DNA of 64,000 nucleotides from contig CAYJPN010000003.1 of the NCBI GenBank assembly GCA_964372115.1, forward strand, positions 166,462-230,461. The letters are read 5' to 3'. Position 1 is the stretch's first letter. Each line of letters begins with the position of its first letter. The notes beneath the pieces are model-generated. The model did not search any database and was not told where the DNA came from. It worked only from the letters and a program-made list of their open reading frames with translations. The DNA comes from CG2-30-36-16 sp964372115 (GTDB lineage: Bacteria > Bacteroidota > Ignavibacteria > Ignavibacteriales > Ignavibacteriaceae). Shown in pieces: positions 9,034-16,976 of the stretch. The position numbers and the translations under genes are program-made.

Positions 9034-9433
9034 ATTATAACCGTATTAATTCGAAATTTTATTTTCTTTTTATGGCAAATTATGTATAAAAGCAGCAAAC
9101 CAAAAACACAAAAAAAGAATTATCACTCTTCTAATTTTAATAAACAAAAATTACGTTCTATTAGAAAAGAATTTTATTTCGCCGCTTGCTATAAAAAAAC
9201 TATAAATTCTTTCCATTTGCCATAAGCCGGTTTGTTCTATCCAGATCGGTTTGTATCGACCAGGGCTTTTTTCTAATAATATCCATTTCTTTTGCATCAA
9301 TGTATTGAAATACAGGAAAATGTCCTTTTGGGGGCAAGTAAAAAAATTGTTTAATTAAAAATAAGTGTTATGCGGACGAATGATTTTTTGTAAAAATTTT
9401 ATTTGAGTTCTAACTGTTCGGTCAATATACATT
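9034..9433. other. Intergenic region with a gene remnant
   Basis: Four hundred bases between the dipeptidase start and the sensor kinase stop. The left part is AT-rich and probably holds the dipeptidase promoter. The only coding-like signal is the minus-strand remnant at 9200-9340. I see no RNA gene or clear terminator. Confidence 0.6.
9200..9340 (-). pseudogene. Possible C-terminal fragment of an unidentified protein gene
   Basis: The minus strand reads about 47 codons of protein-like sequence (FYLPPKGHFPVFQYIDAKEM, then DIIRKKPWSIQTDLDRTNRL) ending at TAG 9200-9202. The frame is closed upstream by a TAA within the poly-T stretch and has no ATG at a plausible start; a TTG at 9337 lacks a ribosome binding site. 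The composition is unlike the flanking AT-rich DNA. I do not recognise the family. It could be chance or a real small gene. Confidence 0.3.
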
Positions 9434-10849
9434 TCATTGAGGCGCTGCTGAATCATCCGTCTTATTTGGTTCATCCTCAATGGGAAGTGTTACCGAAAAA
9501 CAAGTGCCCGGTCTAGTTTCGGTGCCTGTTTTGGAAGGACTTTCTAAACTGATACTTCCTTTGTGTTTTTCTACAATTTGTTTTACTACGGAAAGCCCCA
9601 GACCTGCTCCCTCATAATTTCGCTCTTTTATATTTGAAGCACGATAAAAATCCATAAATATTTTTTGCTGGTCTTTTTCAGGTACGCCAATTCCGTTGTC
9701 GCAAACTTCAATATTTAAAAAATCTCTATCAGCAGAAACAACGACATCAATTCTGCCTCCGGTGCCAACATATTTTACAGCGTTTCCAATGAGGTTTGAC
9801 ATAGCAATTTCTATCAAAAAGTGATCACCCTTGAAAACATTTTTAACATCTCTTTTATCATGGAAACGGAGAGTGATGTTTTTTGCTTCAACATTCACCC
9901 GGTGTTTTTTTATTAAATCCTTTATTATTTTCTCAATTTGTATATCTTCAGTTCGTATATCTTCTAACAGACGCATCTGCGAAATTTTTAAAACCTGGTT
10001 TATCATTTCAATTGCTTCATCTGTACGGATTTTTGCTCGTATAAGTTTTACTTCAATCTTCTCATCCACCGGACCCAAAAACTTTTGCAGCACTAAATCG
10101 AGAAAAGAATGAACTGCCGCGATCGGTGTTTTAATTTCGTGAACAATACCCATAATATATTTTTGTTTTTCTTCTTCGGCATTTTTAAGTTTTGCTATAG
10201 TCTCAACAAGGTCCTGTTCCATTTGGTAAAGTTGTTTTGCTATCCGGTTTGCAAGAAGCACACTGGTAAGCATTACAAAAGCAAAAATTGAAATAACAGC
10301 AGCGATATAATTAAAATTATTGTACAGATTGAACTCGGTTAAGCCTGTAAGTTGGTAATGCGGAAGGACCCCGGCATAAATGGCAAACACAAGAATCGAA
10401 AAAGTTAGTATTGTCAATACAGCCATCGCTAAAACAACCAGGCCCGGAAGAATGAGACTACCGATAATCATATGAAATACAAAAAGCATATAAAGCGGCG
10501 TTTCTACACCACCTGTAAAATAAACAAGCAGCATAAGCGTCGTTAAATCGAGTAACATCTGTAACAGACTGAAGTGCAGCGGGTTAAAAGAACCGGGTGT
10601 ATTTTTTAATTTTCTACGTACAGAATGAAGAATTATATTATAAAAAAGAATAATCCCGGTAATAACAAATATCATTGTCTGCTGACCCGGGCTAAACTTA
10701 AAACCGAGTAAAAATTCGGCGGCGAGCACAAGCGCTGTAAGCATAGCTACCGCACTGTATCGCAGCCGGATAAACCAGAGGTTGCGCCTTCTTATTGCAT
10801 CCCAGAAAGCATCGTAATGATGAGCCCAGGAGGGGACCAAAGAAATCAT
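9434..10849 (-). CDS. Membrane sensor histidine kinase
   Basis: A 471-residue kinase. The N-terminal ~200 residues contain about six hydrophobic segments with short loops, a membrane-embedded sensor without a large periplasmic domain. A short coiled coil leads to the HisKA box (GIVHEIKTPIAAV, His about 240), then HATPase motifs NLIGNAVKY (N), DNGIGVP (G1) and GAGLGLSV (G2). It follows hydA1 by about 100 bases on the same strand, but the strong terminator at 10913-10948 separates them, so it is probably transcribed mainly on its own or by read-through. No response regulator is adjacent on its 3' side; the receiver proteins at 14524-16958 are candidate partners. Confidence 0.92.
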   Translation of the reverse strand: MISLVPSWAHHYDAFWDAIRRRNLWFIRLRYSAVAMLTALVLAAEFLLGFKFSPGQQTMIFVITGIILFYNIILHSVRRKLKNTPGSFNPLHFSLLQMLLDLTTLMLLVYFTGGVETPLYMLFVFHMIIGSLILPGLVVLAMAVLTILTFSILVFAIYAGVLPHYQLTGLTEFNLYNNFNYIAAVISIFAFVMLTSVLLANRIAKQLYQMEQDLVETIAKLKNAEEEKQKYIMGIVHEIKTPIAAVHSFLDLVLQKFLGPVDEKIEVKLIRAKIRTDEAIEMINQVLKISQMRLLEDIRTEDIQIEKIIKDLIKKHRVNVEAKNITLRFHDKRDVKNVFKGDHFLIEIAMSNLIGNAVKYVGTGGRIDVVVSADRDFLNIEVCDNGIGVPEKDQQKIFMDFYRASNIKERNYEGAGLGLSVVKQIVEKHKGSISLESPSKTGTETRPGTCFSVTLPIEDEPNKTDDSAAPQ

Positions 10850-10912
10850 TCAGTCGTCCTTACTCAAAAATTAAATAAAACAACATTCGCATTGGAAGAT
10901 AATAATCTTTTG

Positions 10913-10948
10913 TAAAAAAAAGGGCTCCTCAAAAAAAAAGAGGAGCCC
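10913..10948 (-). terminator. Rho-independent terminator after hydA1
   Basis: A perfect 9-bp inverted repeat GGGCTCCTC/GAGGAGCCC (10922-10930 and 10940-10948) lies 7 bases after the hydA1 stop. On the minus strand it is followed by a run of eight T. It closes the hydrogenase operon. Confidence 0.9.
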
Positions 10949-10954
10949 GCTAAT

Positions 10955-12829
10955 TTAAGATATAAATTTACCGCGTTTAGTATAATGTGTATGAAGAAGT
11001 TTATGCGATAAATGTCCGCATGGACCATCGGTAAGAAACTTTTCGTAAAGATATTTTACGTGAGTATTCTCGTGCGATTTTCTTACAGGCAATGATTCTT
11101 CTTCTTCGTATATTGCGTTTGCACGCGCAGCGCGAATCTCTTCACTTGTAGGAATTGGTTGACCACCGCCGCCAATACAGCCGCCCGGACAAGCCATTAT
11201 TTCAATAAAGTGAACATCGTTTAATTCTCCGCGTTTAAGCATTTCCATAACTATTTTTGCGTTTGCGGTACCATGAGCAACAACAAACTTTAACTCGGCG
11301 CCTTCGAGGAATTTATAATCTTCCACACAGTTTTCGAGTTTTACCGAAGCTTGTTTTACACCCTGGAATCCACGACAGGGTTCAATCCTTAAGTTTTCAA
11401 AAGGAACTTCTCTGCCGGTTACAAGCTCGTATGCTGTGCGCAAAGCAGCTTCCATAACGCCACCTGTTGCACCGAATATAAGTCCGGCGCCGGAAGCGTC
11501 ACCAAAAGGATCATCAAAATGTGTAGTTGGCATTTCCGGTAAATGAATACCTGCTTCTTTTATCATCTTTGCCATTTCGCGGGTTGTTAAACCGTAATCA
11601 ACATCTTTGAAACCGGAGTCAGTCATTTCCGGACGGTTACATTCAAACTTCTTAGCAGAACAGGGCATAAGCGCTACCGTAACTATATCTTCCGGTTTTA
11701 TGTTTGCTTCTTTTGCATAAAAAGTTTTTATAACCGCACCGAACATTTGTTGCGGCGATTTTGCTGTTGAAAGATGTTCGAGGTATTCGGGATAAAAATG
11801 TTCAATATATTTTACCCAACCCGGTGAACATGAGGTAAACTGGGGAAGTTTTACCGATTCATCTTTATCAACAAGTACAGCTTTTAATCTATTCAGAAGT
11901 TCAGTTCCTTCTTCCATGATTGTTAGATCGGCTGTAAAATTGGTGTCGAATACTTTATCGAAACCAATTCTTCTTAGCGCGGTGTTTAGCTCGCCGGTGT
12001 ACGATTTTCCTGCGGGTTGCCCAAACTCTTCGCCTATAGCTGCGCGTGGAGATGGGGCGGTTTGAATAACTACATGTTTTGTCGGATCGTCTATGGCTGC
12101 CCAAATATCATCCGAAGGATCGTTTGCATGTAGTGCGCCGGTTGGGCATCTGTTAATACACTGACCGCAGTTTATACAAACCACATCTGCAAGCGCTTTA
12201 TCATAGAATGTGCCGATATGAGTTTTATCGCCTCTGTCTATTGCTTCGAGAACGCCAACCTCCTGAAGGTCGATGCATGTTCTAACGCAGCGTTTACAAA
12301 GTACGCATTTATTCATATCGCGAATAACTGACGGGGATGATTTATCTATTTCGAAGAGAGGTTTATCAACATGTCCGAATGTAAAATTATCAACACCGTA
12401 TTCTTTTGCCAGTGCCTGCAGTTCGCAATTATTATTCCGCACGCATGAATAACATTCCCCGTAATGTTCGCTTAAAAGAAGATCGATAATGTGTCTTCTT
12501 GCTTTACGAACCATCGGGGTTGTTGTTTTAATTTTAATAGGTGCGGTAATAGGGAATGAACATGAAGTTTGCAGGGTACGCATTCCTTCAACATCCACAA
12601 CACACATGCGGCATGTGCCGGCAATGCATAAATCGGGGTGATGACATAAAGTAGGAATGTGTATCTGGTTTTCTTTACATGCTTCTAAGATTGTAGTTCC
12701 GAAAGGAACACTTACTTTTTTCTCATTTATTTCAACTGTAACTGTTCCGCCAATTGTATTTATGTCAGCCGGTATTTCAACTATGTGCGGCTGCTGGCTA
12801 ACAGGAGTTCTACTATCACGCTTTGCCAT
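10955..12829 (-). CDS. hydA: [FeFe] hydrogenase catalytic subunit HydA1 (NADH-linked, A3-like)
   Basis: A 624-residue modular hydrogenase that reduces protons or oxidises H2 at the H-cluster. Domains in order: plant-type [2Fe-2S] (about 30-100), His-Cys3 [4Fe-4S] (HYGECYSC near 125), two [4Fe-4S] motifs (CVLCKRCVRTC, CINCGQCINRC), the H-cluster domain, and a fused small-subunit-type tail (about 565-624). H-cluster motifs: L1 TSCSPGW at 332-338, L2 MPCSAKKFE, L3 MACPGGCIGGGGQP. L1 has Ser335 where the paralogue HydA2 has Cys (TSCCPGW). The start at 12829 has GGAGG 5 bases upstream and overlaps hydB1 by 14 bases, so translation is coupled. It is the last gene before the terminator. Confidence 0.95.
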   Translation of the reverse strand: MAKRDSRTPVSQQPHIVEIPADINTIGGTVTVEINEKKVSVPFGTTILEACKENQIHIPTLCHHPDLCIAGTCRMCVVDVEGMRTLQTSCSFPITAPIKIKTTTPMVRKARRHIIDLLLSEHYGECYSCVRNNNCELQALAKEYGVDNFTFGHVDKPLFEIDKSSPSVIRDMNKCVLCKRCVRTCIDLQEVGVLEAIDRGDKTHIGTFYDKALADVVCINCGQCINRCPTGALHANDPSDDIWAAIDDPTKHVVIQTAPSPRAAIGEEFGQPAGKSYTGELNTALRRIGFDKVFDTNFTADLTIMEEGTELLNRLKAVLVDKDESVKLPQFTSCSPGWVKYIEHFYPEYLEHLSTAKSPQQMFGAVIKTFYAKEANIKPEDIVTVALMPCSAKKFECNRPEMTDSGFKDVDYGLTTREMAKMIKEAGIHLPEMPTTHFDDPFGDASGAGLIFGATGGVMEAALRTAYELVTGREVPFENLRIEPCRGFQGVKQASVKLENCVEDYKFLEGAELKFVVAHGTANAKIVMEMLKRGELNDVHFIEIMACPGGCIGGGGQPIPTSEEIRAARANAIYEEEESLPVRKSHENTHVKYLYEKFLTDGPCGHLSHKLLHTHYTKRGKFIS

Positions 12830-14039
12830 TGCTGCCTCCGGTTCTGTTTGTACTATTTAATATTTCTTCTTTAAAGTTTTCTAAAATTGATATAAACGGG
12901 TTAGGCGATGATTGTCCTAATCCGCATTTTGAAGCGACCTGCATTGTCTTTCCTAATTCCTTTAATGTATTGATGTAACTGAAAGTAAAGTCGCCGTTTT
13001 CAATTTTTTTAACTCCTTCAAGAAGTTTTATATTTCCTATTCGGCAAGGAGTGCACTGACCGCATGATTCTTCAACAAAAAACTCCATAAAGTTTTTTAA
13101 TACTTTTAGCATGTTTCTGCTTTCGTTGAATATCATGATCGAACCGCCGGTTGCAACATCTTCGTATGCAAATGTTCTATCGAATTGCGATTTAGGAATA
13201 CAAACACCCGATGCGCCTCCTATCTGTACAGCTTTTGTATTTTCTGCACCAACGATGAACAACAGCTCGGATATTTTTGTACCCCAGGGTAATTCGTAAA
13301 CACCAGGGAGGGAGCAGTCACCCGAAACAGAGAATAATTTTGAGCCTGTGGATTTATCTGTTCCGTGTTGTTTAAACCAGTCGCCGCCTTTTATCAATAT
13401 ATGCGGTACGGCTGCTAAAGTTTCAACATTATTTACAACTGTAGGGTAACCCATATAACCTGTGTTAACAGGATAAGGAGGGCGATTTCTCGGTTCGCCA
13501 CGGTTGCCTTCAAGCGATTCAATGAGCGCGGTTTCTTCACCGCAAACATATGCGCCGGAGCCAAGACGAATTGTTATATCAAAATTAAAACCTTCTTTGC
13601 CTAGAATATTTTTGCCGAGTAAATTATCTTTTCTCATTTCTTCGAGATAATCTTCAAGCGATTTAAGCATATATTCATATTCGCCGCGGAGGTAAACAAT
13701 ACCTTCTTTTGCACCGATTGTGAATCCCGCTATAACCATTCCGTCAAAAACAAGTTCGGGAAATTCGAGTAACAATACTCTGTCTTTAAATGTACCGGGC
13801 TCTCCTTCATCGGCATTACAAACAATGTATTTTTTTTCTCCGTTAGCGGCAGCAGATAACATCCATTTGGTAGCGGTAGGAAATCCTGCGCCGCCTCTTC
13901 CTTTTAAACCCGAAGCTTTTAATTCGAAAAGAATATCATTTCTTCCGATCTCTATTGCTTTTCTAACTGATTTACCTCGCGTGTATTCAGAAAAGATTAC
14001 CGGGCCTGTACGCTGTTTCTTTTTTATTATAGTTTCCAT
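12816..14039 (-). CDS. hydB: NuoF-like NADH-binding subunit HydB1 (short form)
   Basis: A 407-residue flavoprotein that passes electrons between NAD(H) and the hydrogenase subunit. Motifs: GRGGAGFPTATKW (NADH/FMN, about 48-60), CNADEGEPG (FMN), GSGAYVCGEETAL, and a C-terminal [4Fe-4S] site ESCGQCTPC (about 325). It lacks both the N-terminal thioredoxin-like [2Fe-2S] domain and the C-terminal two-[4Fe-4S] domain present in HydB2, so it has the size of a complex I NuoF. The ATG at 14039 has AGGAAAGG upstream. It lies 9 bases after hydC1 and overlaps hydA1. The short form suggests a simple NADH-linked enzyme instead of a bifurcating one; that is inference. Confidence 0.93.
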   Translation of the reverse strand: METIIKKKQRTGPVIFSEYTRGKSVRKAIEIGRNDILFELKASGLKGRGGAGFPTATKWMLSAAANGEKKYIVCNADEGEPGTFKDRVLLLEFPELVFDGMVIAGFTIGAKEGIVYLRGEYEYMLKSLEDYLEEMRKDNLLGKNILGKEGFNFDITIRLGSGAYVCGEETALIESLEGNRGEPRNRPPYPVNTGYMGYPTVVNNVETLAAVPHILIKGGDWFKQHGTDKSTGSKLFSVSGDCSLPGVYELPWGTKISELLFIVGAENTKAVQIGGASGVCIPKSQFDRTFAYEDVATGGSIMIFNESRNMLKVLKNFMEFFVEESCGQCTPCRIGNIKLLEGVKKIENGDFTFSYINTLKELGKTMQVASKCGLGQSSPNPFISILENFKEEILNSTNRTGGSNGKA

Positions 14040-14048
14040 AATCCTTTC

Positions 14049-14522
14049 CTACTTAATTTCCGATAAAATTTTTACTGCTTTTTCAGGATCAAGTTTTGTA
14101 TAAACTCTTTCGTTAACAATCATAGCAGGCCCCTGGTCGCACATGCCTACGCAGTTTGTATATTCGAGAGTAATCCTTTTGTCCTTTGTTGTTTCGCCGA
14201 AGTTTATTCCAAGTTCGCGTTTTATTGCGTTTGCAACACCTGTTTTCCCTGCCATATCACAGGAAATGGTCTGACAAAGGCGGACTATATTTCTTCCCTG
14301 AGGATTTGAATGTAAAAACGAGTAGAAAGAAATAACACTGTAAACTTCTACAGGATGTATATTCATCAACCTCGCAATTTCTTGCTGTGCAAAATCGGAT
14401 ACATATTTATGCTTTCTTTGTACTGACTGAAGGATTGGCATCAATGCAGAACGATCTGCTCCATATTTAGCAACAAGTTCTTCAATTTCTTCTGAAAGCG
14501 CATTTTTTTCGAATACCAGCAT
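14049..14522 (-). CDS. hydC: NuoE-like [2Fe-2S] subunit HydC1
   Basis: A 157-residue thioredoxin-like ferredoxin. The four [2Fe-2S] cysteines are in CQTISC (C-x4-C) and CVGMC (C-x3-C). It is the third subunit of the HydABC complex and works with HydB1. I place the start at ATG 14522 (MLVFEKNAL) because GGAGGG lies 7 bases upstream; a longer frame to 14567 would overlap the receiver gene. The stop of that receiver gene is one base upstream, so the receiver, hydC1, hydB1 and hydA1 are tightly coupled. Confidence 0.93.
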   Translation of the reverse strand: MLVFEKNALSEEIEELVAKYGADRSALMPILQSVQRKHKYVSDFAQQEIARLMNIHPVEVYSVISFYSFLHSNPQGRNIVRLCQTISCDMAGKTGVANAIKRELGINFGETTKDKRITLEYTNCVGMCDQGPAMIVNERVYTKLDPEKAVKILSEIK

Positions 14523-14523
14523 T

Positions 14524-14904
14524 TTATCCCTCCCTCTTTTTCTGCAACAGTTTTTCCACTTTTGCAACCAACTGTTCCGGCGAGATTGGTTTTTCTACGA
14601 AGTCATCAACAGGTACCATTTCGTTTATACCGAAATCCATGCCGATTGATTTTGATACGGATGTATACATCAGTATCGGTGTCTTGATATTCTCCTTGCG
14701 AAATTTTTGTGCAAGGAAAAAACCATCATCCGGTTCGTTCATCATAACATCAAGTATGATGAGATCCGGGTTGTTGTCCTTAACGATTTTGTAACCATCG
14801 TTAGGGTTAGAAGCCGTGATTACCTCGAAACCTTTTGAGGTTAACACCAGGCTGCTGGCGTCGAGGATATCAGGATCGTCGTCTATGATCGCTATTTTTT
14901 GCAT
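14524..14904 (-). CDS. Single-domain response regulator
   Basis: A 126-residue CheY-like receiver and nothing else. Acidic pocket IIDDDPD (residues 5-11), phospho-acceptor Asp in IILDVMM (about 54), Thr/Ser switch in MYTSVSK, Lys in FVEKP (about 106). There is no DNA-binding or enzymatic output domain, so it must act by protein contact or as a phospho-relay step. It lies directly in front of hydC1 with one base between the genes, tying it to the set 1 hydrogenase. Confidence 0.92.
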   Translation of the reverse strand: MQKIAIIDDDPDILDASSLVLTSKGFEVITASNPNDGYKIVKDNNPDLIILDVMMNEPDDGFFLAQKFRKENIKTPILMYTSVSKSIGMDFGINEMVPVDDFVEKPISPEQLVAKVEKLLQKKREG

Positions 14905-14997
14905 AGAGCCCCTACTCCTTTATTATTAGTTAGTGTATTTAGTTAGTGCTTTTAAGCTATTTATAAAATTATTTTCTTCAAATATAATGAACACTTT

Positions 14998-16473
14998 TTA
15001 ACAGGGTAAAAACACCCTAAATAAAGTGCCGTTATTGTATTCACTTTCAACTTCAATTTTGCCTGCGTATGAGTCAGTTATCCGTTTTACAATTGATAAA
15101 CCGAGTCCTGTACCGCTAATATTTTTTGTAAGTTCATTTTTTGCCCGGAAGAATTCGTGGAATAGTTTTTCTTTTTCTTCCGGTTTCATTCCTATTCCGC
15201 TGTCTTTTATTTCAACAATGTTATAACTGTTTGAATTCTTCAGTGTTATATTTATCTGTCCATCAACCGTATTATATTTTATAGCGTTGCTGATTAGATT
15301 TGTAAATAATCTTGTTATTTCATCGTTGTCAGCTTTTATGGGTGGGGCTGGCGCATTATAATTTGCCGACACAGTTATATTTTTATCTTTAAGATCGAGC
15401 TGGAATAACTCAATTATACTTTCGAGTATTGCTTGTAAATCTATTTCTTTTATCTCGCGATTCACGGTTTTCATTTCCATTCTTGAAATATCGAGCAAGT
15501 CGTTCACCATTTTCAGCAGCGAGTCGAGCCTAAGCTGCGACCTCAAAATAAAACTCTGCCGCTGGTCGTCAGTTATTTTTACGGTTCCATCGGTAAATAA
15601 CTTTAAGTAGCCGTACACAGCAGCTATCGGCGCTTTCAACTCGTGCGAAACCATCGAGACAAACTGTGACTTTAAATGTTCTATTTTTTTTAATTCGGTT
15701 ATATTTTTTATAACTACTACCACACCGGCAAGTGTTCCGTCCGGGTGAAGGACGGGGGAAGATGTAGCCTCGATAAACAATTCATAATTGGTTAAAAGTT
15801 CTACCTGGGTGCTGTAAGACTTTTGCTTAGAATTTTCGGCATCCAAAATTTTTGTAATTAATAAAGCAATATCGGGGTGCAGTTTATCAATAATATATTC
15901 CTCGATGTATATAACATTGAGCTGCAAAAATTTTAACGCGCTCGGGTTATAAAGCACTGCCTCACCCGCTTTATTTACAACAAGCAGTCCGTCGGTAATA
16001 GAATTGATTATGGTATTAAGACGGGTTTTTTCAAACGCCACTTCAAGCAGTCGTGTTTCTCTTTCACGCTGCCACTTCTCCGATTCCACCAGAAGCACAC
16101 GTTTGTCGTAACCCTTTTTTAATTGGAACAACAATTCATCGGGCAGAAATGGTTTTGGAATGTAACTATACGCCCCTATTTTAGTAGCTTCAATAGCGGT
16201 ATCGTAACTTGCATAAGCAGTAGCAATAAAGCAAACGGTATTCGGATAAACTTTAATGATCTCCTTTAAAACTTCGATGCCGTCTACATCGGGCATCTTT
16301 AAGTCGATCAACGCCAAATCATATTCTGTTTTAGTCCCGAGTGCTATTCCTTCGGTACCGTTTTCGGCGGCATCTACACTGTAGCCCTCAAGTTCTAATA
16401 ATCTTTTTGTGCCAATCCGCAGTCCTTTTTCGTCATCTACTATAAGTACTTTTGGTTTGCTGCTGTTATCCAT
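14998..16473 (-). CDS. Receiver-PAS-histidine kinase hybrid
   Basis: A 491-residue soluble protein. A receiver domain (about 8-120: VLIVDDEKG, phospho-Asp in ALIDLKMPD, KPFLPDE) is followed by a linker helix, a PAS domain (about 155-265: SITDGLLVVNKAGEAVLYNP), HisKA (VSMVSHELKAPIAAV, His about 285) and HATPase (NLISNAIKYN, DSGIGM, GTGLGLSI). There are no membrane segments. I use ATG 16473 (MDNSSKPK); the frame runs on to a TTG at 16566, but that adds a non-conserved extension overlapping the upstream gene. It can receive phosphate from another kinase and also signal on, which fits a multi-step relay with its neighbours. Confidence 0.9.
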   Translation of the reverse strand: MDNSSKPKVLIVDDEKGLRIGTKRLLELEGYSVDAAENGTEGIALGTKTEYDLALIDLKMPDVDGIEVLKEIIKVYPNTVCFIATAYASYDTAIEATKIGAYSYIPKPFLPDELLFQLKKGYDKRVLLVESEKWQRERETRLLEVAFEKTRLNTIINSITDGLLVVNKAGEAVLYNPSALKFLQLNVIYIEEYIIDKLHPDIALLITKILDAENSKQKSYSTQVELLTNYELFIEATSSPVLHPDGTLAGVVVVIKNITELKKIEHLKSQFVSMVSHELKAPIAAVYGYLKLFTDGTVKITDDQRQSFILRSQLRLDSLLKMVNDLLDISRMEMKTVNREIKEIDLQAILESIIELFQLDLKDKNITVSANYNAPAPPIKADNDEITRLFTNLISNAIKYNTVDGQINITLKNSNSYNIVEIKDSGIGMKPEEKEKLFHEFFRAKNELTKNISGTGLGLSIVKRITDSYAGKIEVESEYNNGTLFRVFLPC

Positions 16474-16544
16474 AATAGTATATTTATATTTTTTTGAATA
16501 GCGTGCGGCGCTTGAAGTGCCGGCAATCTGTTCTGAATGAAACT

Positions 16545-16958
16545 TTATTTTTTGTGTAAAGCCCAAAACTCATTAAGTTTTTGAGCCAGTTCTTCTATAA
16601 CCACAGGTTTATTTAAAATGCCGTCGCATTTTAGCCACTCTTTTTCTTCTTCAGTAGAAGCGCCGAACTTAAAGCCCGTTACATAAGCAGCCGAAGTAAC
16701 AACAAAAACCGGTATAGTTTTACCATGGGCATCTTTTTTTATTTTATAGCTTAATATAAAACCGCTGTCGTGTTCTTCCATTATCAAATCGAGAACAGCA
16801 GCGTCTGGTTTTATTCGGTTAAAAACTTCCCAGCCTTCTTTACCGCTTGCTGCTGTAAAAACCTCGTAGTTCCTTGATTCAAGTAATAATTTATTTTGCT
16901 CTAATAAATCTATGTCGTCGTCTACTAATAATATTTTTTTCTTTTCCATTGCAGTCAT
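16545..16958 (-). CDS. Single-domain response regulator
   Basis: A 137-residue CheY-like receiver: ILLVDDDIDLLE, phospho-Asp in AVLDLIMEE (about 57), VVTSAAY and Lys in ILNKPVV. A short insertion between the Thr switch and the conserved Lys (FKFGASTEEEKEWLKCDG) is longer than usual. There is no output domain. It follows the hydrogenase-like sensor kinase by 18 bases and is the obvious first phospho-acceptor for it; this pairing is inferred from position. Confidence 0.9.
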   Translation of the reverse strand: MTAMEKKKILLVDDDIDLLEQNKLLLESRNYEVFTAASGKEGWEVFNRIKPDAAVLDLIMEEHDSGFILSYKIKKDAHGKTIPVFVVTSAAYVTGFKFGASTEEEKEWLKCDGILNKPVVIEELAQKLNEFWALHKK

Positions 16959-16976
16959 TCTATTTTTCTATTTTCT

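Noticed and set aside
13720..14103. 127-codon plus-strand frame opposite hydB1
   Set aside because: Antisense shadow of a strongly conserved flavoprotein gene.
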